A DNA stretch of 64,000 bases from NCBI RefSeq assembly GCF_019884725.1, contig NZ_CP082322.1:2108001-2172000 (forward strand). Reading direction: 5' to 3'. The notes beneath the pieces were generated by a model, which was not told the origin of the DNA, ran no database searches, and saw only the letters and a program-made list of their open reading frames with translations. Made by a program: the position numbers and the translations under genes. Shown one piece after another: positions 60,393 to 64,000 of this stretch; within the stretch, counting starts at the first letter, position 1; each line of letters begins with the position of its first letter. Origin of the DNA: Leucobacter tenebrionis (GTDB lineage: Bacteria > Actinomycetota > Actinomycetes > Actinomycetales > Microbacteriaceae).

Positions 60393-61920
60393 TGTCTACG
60401 TGATCGGCAAGGGGCTGCCTGAACTGGCCGCCGCACTCGAACTCGCCGAGGTCGGCCTCTCGGTGCGCGTCGGTGACTGGAGCCTGGAGGGCTCCGATCC
60501 GACTGTCGCGCGAACTCATGCAGAGCGTGCCGGCGGATACTCCACCGCGTTGCCGGATCCGGAAGGAGCGCTGCGGGAGTTCCTGGCCCATGCCGCCGCT
60601 CCCGTTGCAGAGGGCGGCTTGCCGCACGACGAGCTGCGACCTCGGACCGTGTCTCCGAGCCCGGTGCTGCTGCGGAGCACGAAGGGTGATTGGGCCCCGC
60701 AGCCGATGCCGGCAGCGATGGGAGTGCCCGCGGTGCCGATCTCGTCGCAGGCGATCGCGCTCCTGGGCGGCCGCGCCGCCGCTCGCGCCTATCTCGATCG
60801 AGTGAAGCCCGTGCTCACGATCGGCAAAGCCCACTCTTTCGGTGAGCTGGTGCGCGGCCGTCTGGGGGAGATCGTCGTGGAGCGACTGGTCGACCCGTTC
60901 GTGCGCGAGCGGTTCGGGGTGGCGGCCGACGATGTCGAGGTGGCGGTGGCGGTTCCTGGTCTCAACGAGGCGCTGACGAGGGCCGGTTCCCTATCGGGCG
61001 CCGTGCTCGCAAACGCCGACCGCGATGTTGCACGTGAAACCGGCGTGGTCCCCGCGGGCGGCTGGCCAGCGGGTCTTGATGAGCTGGAGCGGCGGCTGGG
61101 CCTGTACAGCGCGGAGACATCGGAGGCTCCCGTGGTCGCGGTGCAGCGCAGCGGTGAGGAGCTCTGGATCGTGGAGGAGGCGGGCGGCGCGTTCTTCGAG
61201 GTCCGATCCATCATTGCCGGGATCGGGGCCTCGTCGACCCGAGAGGCACTCTCCATTCTCGAGCCGGCCGCTGGCGCTGCCGACACCGCCGACACCGACA
61301 CCGCCGACACCGACCCCGCCGCCGCTGGCGCCGACGCGGCGCGCGGCGCTGCCGCCACCGCCGATGTGGCCGGCGCCGCTCGCGCCGCGGCGGCGACCGA
61401 CGCGCAGCCGTACTTCTTGCGCGAGCTGTTTCCGCAGCGGTGGCGGATCGAGGCGAATGCGGCTGTCGTGGCCGAGACCGATGCTTCCATCGGGGAGATC
61501 GCCGGCGGCGCTGCGCTGTGCACCGTCCAGTTGGCTGACGGGGCCCATTGGGCCGTGCGGATCGAGCCCGTCGGAGACGGAGCCTTCGCGGCCCGTCTCA
61601 GCGGGCCGGTGTTCGACATGAGCCCCGACCTCGGCGGCGCGCCGAGCGAGGCGCAGCTGACGCGAACCGTCGCCGAGGCTCTCGCAGCGGTCCGGCTGCG
61701 GCCGGCCGGGGAGATCGGCGCGGTTCTGCGTGCGGCGCCGTATGCCTCGATCGACGAGCGAGACGCCGCCGAGACCCGGGTGGCCACTGCTCGTGAGCAG
61801 GCGCACGGGTGGTTGGTAGTGGGGGAGGCCCTGCACGGCGGTGCCGTCGCGAGCGCGGTGGCTGACGCGAGAACGCAGGCGGTGCGACTGCGCCGTCGAC
61901 TGGCCGGCATCGCGGATTGA
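60385..61920 (+). CDS. HemY-like FAD-dependent oxidoreductase homologue with a degenerate FAD motif
   Basis: A 511-residue protein with the length and domain order of coproporphyrinogen/protoporphyrinogen oxidase (HemY): FAD domain, a VVERLVDPFVRERFG middle segment and a WLVVGEALHGGAVASAV end. The N-terminal FAD fingerprint, normally G-x-G-x-x-G, reads GKGLPE, so the third Gly is Glu. The GGR-type second motif is not seen. An Ala/Asp/Thr-rich insertion (about residues 296-340) includes ADT repeats. It may be an inactive paralogue or a divergent enzyme. Its start overlaps the CPBP gene. Confidence 0.7.
   Translation: MIDVYVIGKGLPELAAALELAEVGLSVRVGDWSLEGSDPTVARTHAERAGGYSTALPDPEGALREFLAHAAAPVAEGGLPHDELRPRTVSPSPVLLRSTKGDWAPQPMPAAMGVPAVPISSQAIALLGGRAAARAYLDRVKPVLTIGKAHSFGELVRGRLGEIVVERLVDPFVRERFGVAADDVEVAVAVPGLNEALTRAGSLSGAVLANADRDVARETGVVPAGGWPAGLDELERRLGLYSAETSEAPVVAVQRSGEELWIVEEAGGAFFEVRSIIAGIGASSTREALSILEPAAGAADTADTDTADTDPAAAGADAARGAAATADVAGAARAAAATDAQPYFLRELFPQRWRIEANAAVVAETDASIGEIAGGAALCTVQLADGAHWAVRIEPVGDGAFAARLSGPVFDMSPDLGGAPSEAQLTRTVAEALAAVRLRPAGEIGAVLRAAPYASIDERDAAETRVATAREQAHGWLVVGEALHGGAVASAVADARTQAVRLRRRLAGIAD
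61276..61320 (+). repeat. Tandem GACACC-GCC repeat inside the HemY-like gene
   Basis: Three copies of a 15-nt unit encode the ADT/TDP run of the insertion. In-frame length. Confidence 0.8.
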
Positions 61921-62050
61921 ACATCGAAGCGCGCAAATCTTACAGAAATCGCGAGTCCATGACTACCGCGGCATTCGAAACGACATGCATCTCTCCGCGG
62001 CAGGTAGGCTAGCTGCAGGCTATTAGAACGCCAACGGCGGGGAGGCAGTG

Positions 62051-62473
62051 ATGAAGGGCAAGATCGCATTCGTTCTCGGCGCGGCAGTCGGCTATGTGCT
62101 GGGCAGTCGGGCCGGCCGTGAGCGTTATGAGCAGATCAAGAACGGCGCGCAGACGCTCTGGCACACAGCCCCTGTGCAGCGCGGTGTCGGTGCGGTGCGC
62201 GACGTCGCGCAGACCCGCGTCGATGATCTCAAGGCGTCCGCTGTCCGGGCGGGCAAGAACGCGATGGCGGCGTTCCTGCACGACGACGGCGCCGACAAGA
62301 GCGCGGGCGGCACCGCACGGAGGGGCGCATCCTCCGGCACGGCCAAGCCCGCGTCAGGCAGCGGCTCGCGGAGCGAAAGCGCGAGCTCCACGACCGCAAA
62401 GCAGAGCAGCGGTTCCTCTTCCGCGAAGCAGGGGGATTCGAATGCTGCCTCGAATGCCGGCGGTGACGCATGA
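62051..62473 (+). CDS. YtxH-domain protein
   Basis: A 140-residue protein. One N-terminal membrane segment with the YtxH pattern (IAFVLGAAVGYVLGSRAGRERYEQI), here described by VLGAAVGYVLGSRAG, then a helical part and a Ser/Gly/Ala-rich tail. The ATG at 62051 follows GGGAGG; a GTG lies directly before it. First of a three-gene operon with ATGA overlaps. Probably a membrane-associated stress protein. Confidence 0.85.
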   Translation: MKGKIAFVLGAAVGYVLGSRAGRERYEQIKNGAQTLWHTAPVQRGVGAVRDVAQTRVDDLKASAVRAGKNAMAAFLHDDGADKSAGGTARRGASSGTAKPASGSGSRSESASSTTAKQSSGSSSAKQGDSNAASNAGGDA

Positions 62474-62934
62474 GCCGTAGGAAAGATCAGGCCGGCACTT
62501 TCGAGCTGCTGACGCGTCTGCCGCAGCAGATCGTCTCGCTCGCGAAGATCGAGTACGAGAACGCCAAGCGTGAGATCGTCTCGAAGGCGAAGAAGGCTGG
62601 TATCGGAGCCGGCGCGATCGTCATCGCGCTCTTCTTCCTGTTCTTCATGCTCGAAGCACTCGTGATCGCGGCGATCGCCGCTCTGGCGCTCGTCTGGCCG
62701 TGGTGGCTCGCCGCGCTCGTCGTGGCGGCAGCGCTGCTCGTGCTCGCCGCCCTTGCGATCCTCGCGGGTATCGCGCTCATCAAGCGCGGCAACCCCGTGC
62801 CCGAGGAGACCCTGGAGCGCGTCGGAGACGACATCTCGGCGATCGGAGAGGTGCGGATCAATGCCGAGACCCCGACATCGCGCCCCTCGGGTTCGCAGAT
62901 GCCGCGCGTCGGCGAGGAAGGGAACTGGCGATGA
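62470..62934 (+). CDS. Phage-holin-superfamily (DUF1469-like) membrane protein
   Basis: A 154-residue protein with two long hydrophobic segments (ALFFLFFMLEALVIAAI and WPWWLAALVVAAALLVLA) after a charged N-terminal helix (LPQQIVSLAKIEYENAKREI). This is the actinobacterial holin 3_6/DUF1469 layout, which is chromosomal and not a sign of a prophage. ATGA overlap with both neighbours. Confidence 0.85.
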   Translation: MSRRKDQAGTFELLTRLPQQIVSLAKIEYENAKREIVSKAKKAGIGAGAIVIALFFLFFMLEALVIAAIAALALVWPWWLAALVVAAALLVLAALAILAGIALIKRGNPVPEETLERVGDDISAIGEVRINAETPTSRPSGSQMPRVGEEGNWR

Positions 62935-63191
62935 ACGTGCACGAGAAGCAGCGGGGTGTGGCCGAGGCGGCGCAGGCGCGCGCAGAACTCTACGAGACGC
63001 TCGCGCTCCTGAAGGACCGCCTCAACTACGCTCAGCGCGTCGACGATGCCATCGACGATTTCAAGCACCGTGCGGCCGAGCAGAAGCGGCGCAACCCGCT
63101 CGCCTTCGCGGCCGGCGTGGCCGGCGCCGCCGCCATCGTCGGTCTGGGCGTCTGGACCGTGACCAGTGCTGTGATCAAGCGTTTCCAGTAG
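62931..63191 (+). CDS. DUF3618 family protein
   Basis: An 86-residue protein with N-terminal helix (QARAELYETLALLKDRLNYA) and one C-terminal membrane segment. DUF3618 commonly follows the holin-like gene in actinobacteria. The three products likely form a membrane complex of unknown role. Start at the ATGA overlap. Confidence 0.85.
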   Translation: MNVHEKQRGVAEAAQARAELYETLALLKDRLNYAQRVDDAIDDFKHRAAEQKRRNPLAFAAGVAGAAAIVGLGVWTVTSAVIKRFQ

Positions 63192-63374
63192 CATCTGCGG
63201 GCTCGGATCGCAGGTCACATTTGAGTTTCGTTCCTCGGGCCGTCGGGCCTCGTTTTGCTTCCTGAGTAAACGCGGAGTAAGAATAGGACAGATGGTTTTC
63301 CATCGCCGCCATACTGAGGGTTTGTTCGCAACTGATCGTATGGCTTTTGTATTGGTGTCGAGTGAGTGGGGTGT
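63192..63374 (+). promoter_or_regulatory. Spacer before hemD, lower in GC
   Basis: About 180 bases, visibly richer in A/T than the rest. GGGCC-GTCG-GGCC followed by TCGTTTT (about 63236-63256) could be the terminator of the YtxH operon. The second half should hold the hemD promoter; no clear consensus pair is seen. Confidence 0.45.
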
Positions 63375-64000
63375 ATGTCGGTAGAGGCGAAACCGCTCAG
63401 CGGCCTGCGGGTGCTCGTCCCGAGGGGCGGGACCTGGGGAGACCTTGTCTCAAAGGCGCTGCGTGAGCAGGGAGCCCACACGGTGATCGCGCCGCTCGTC
63501 GACTTCGCTCACACGCGTGAAGAAGAGAAGCTGGTCCAAGCGCTCAAGACCCTCGAAGAGGGCGGCTTCGACTGGATGACGGCCACCAGCTCAACAGTGG
63601 CCGACGTGCTGCAGCACCACAACGCGGTGATCCCCCCGGAGACCAAGATCGCGGTCGTCGGCGAGGCCACCGCCGTCGCCTTCCGCGACGCGGGCTACCA
63701 CATCACGCGTACGCCCCAGCGCGAGAACAGTACCCACGCGCTGCTCGAGGAGTGGTCGGAGATCGATACCGACGAGGTGCTCCGAGTGCTCACGCTTCGC
63801 TCCGATGTCGCTATCCCGGTGCTCACCCAGGGGCTCATCGAACGCGGTCACGATGTCACGCAGGTGCTCGCCTTCCGCACGGTCGGGGTACCGGCCTCGG
63901 TGCACATCCGCGAGGACATCGAATCCGGGCGCATCAACGCGATACTCGTGGCTTCGGCCAGGATCGCCGAAGAGGTCGCCGCCCAGTTCCCCGAGATTCC
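63375..64000 (+). CDS. hemD: Uroporphyrinogen-III synthase (HemD), 5' part
   Basis: 208 codons are in the window; the gene continues past the end. LRVLVPRGGTWGDLVSKAL opens the first Rossmann-like domain; DWMTATSSTVADVL, IAVVGEATAVAFRDAG and VLTLRSDVAIPVLTQGL are family landmarks. The enzyme closes the tetrapyrrole ring in heme synthesis. Start is the ATG at 63375 after GTGGGGTGT. Confidence 0.88.
   Translation, partial: MSVEAKPLSGLRVLVPRGGTWGDLVSKALREQGAHTVIAPLVDFAHTREEEKLVQALKTLEEGGFDWMTATSSTVADVLQHHNAVIPPETKIAVVGEATAVAFRDAGYHITRTPQRENSTHALLEEWSEIDTDEVLRVLTLRSDVAIPVLTQGLIERGHDVTQVLAFRTVGVPASVHIREDIESGRINAILVASARIAEEVAAQFPEI

Noticed and set aside
62470-62934. Prophage remnant because of the holin-like protein
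   Set aside because: The holin-superfamily protein lies between YtxH and DUF3618 genes, a chromosomal set in actinobacteria; no other phage gene is present.

Overview
The window is high-GC DNA with dense, short-spaced genes, GTG starts and many ATGA stop/start overlaps. It carries a NucS/EndoMS mismatch endonuclease, a polyphosphate glucokinase (PpgK), an actinobacterial BioYMN biotin importer, a single-chain glycyl-tRNA synthetase and several DUF families typical of the group. Together these point to an actinobacterium, most likely of the family Microbacteriaceae. Leucobacter or a close relative would fit, but the sequence read here does not prove a genus. I see no transposase, phage module, CRISPR array or rRNA. 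One tRNA (Tyr) is present.

Layout. 1-6007: a plus-strand carbohydrate operon with an RbsC-like permease (end only), RbsA-like double ATPase, second permease, aldo/keto reductase, zinc alcohol dehydrogenase and glycerate kinase; the substrate is unknown. 6172-9588: GNAT, cupin, an unknown membrane protein, a Nudix hydrolase with a large insertion in its Nudix box, and an HdeD-like protein. 9652-13763: SseB-like protein, then bioN-bioM-bioY with a CHY zinc-finger gene, divergent from a TetR regulator across a repeat-containing operator. 14055-17586: nucS, an MFS and a MATE exporter. 17830-22101: M13 peptidase, sugar symporter and ppgK, a transport-plus-phosphorylation pair. 22241-28032: ArsR/SRPBCC pair, trhO, PLP decarboxylase, TipA-like MerR regulator with its own 19-bp-spacer promoter, and a GntR/FCD regulator.

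28968-40837 is the most coherent accessory block and looks like an island for Amadori products (fructosamines). It has a stand-alone MsmX/UgpC-type ATPase and two separate sets of a sugar-isomerase (SIS) deglycase (FrlB-like) with a PfkB kinase (FrlD-like). One set lies beside a GntR/UTRA regulator. The other is in an operon with a LacI regulator and diverges from a binding protein, two permeases and a FrlC-like epimerase. The divergent promoters of the second set carry the same 15-bp operator exactly 200 bp apart. Two paralogous PEBP (YbhB/YbcL) genes bracket the island.

41649-50382: amino-acid related genes, namely a sodium:solute symporter, SDR, two Lrp/AsnC regulators, a HisC-like (probably aromatic) aminotransferase, and a TrpXYZ-type ABC importer with a second orphan binding protein. 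The importer is preceded by a short upstream reading frame with two Cys-Cys pairs that sits in a hairpin, which resembles a cysteine attenuator. 50604-54482 is a full-length PutA-like protein whose aldehyde dehydrogenase half has lost its catalytic Cys and Glu. 54601-63191: ElaA-like GNAT, tRNA-Tyr, small proteins, a 2-hydroxyacid dehydrogenase, glyS, a CPBP protease, a HemY-like protein with a damaged FAD motif, and a YtxH/holin/DUF3618 operon. The window ends inside hemD.

Two features run through the whole window. First, intergenic spacers hold long, often perfect palindromes that fall into sequence families (for example at 22136/50448 and 41010/55419), some with four half-sites, and some in divergent spacers where a terminator is not expected. 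Second, several conserved proteins carry in-frame tandem-repeat insertions of 9, 18 or 36 nt.
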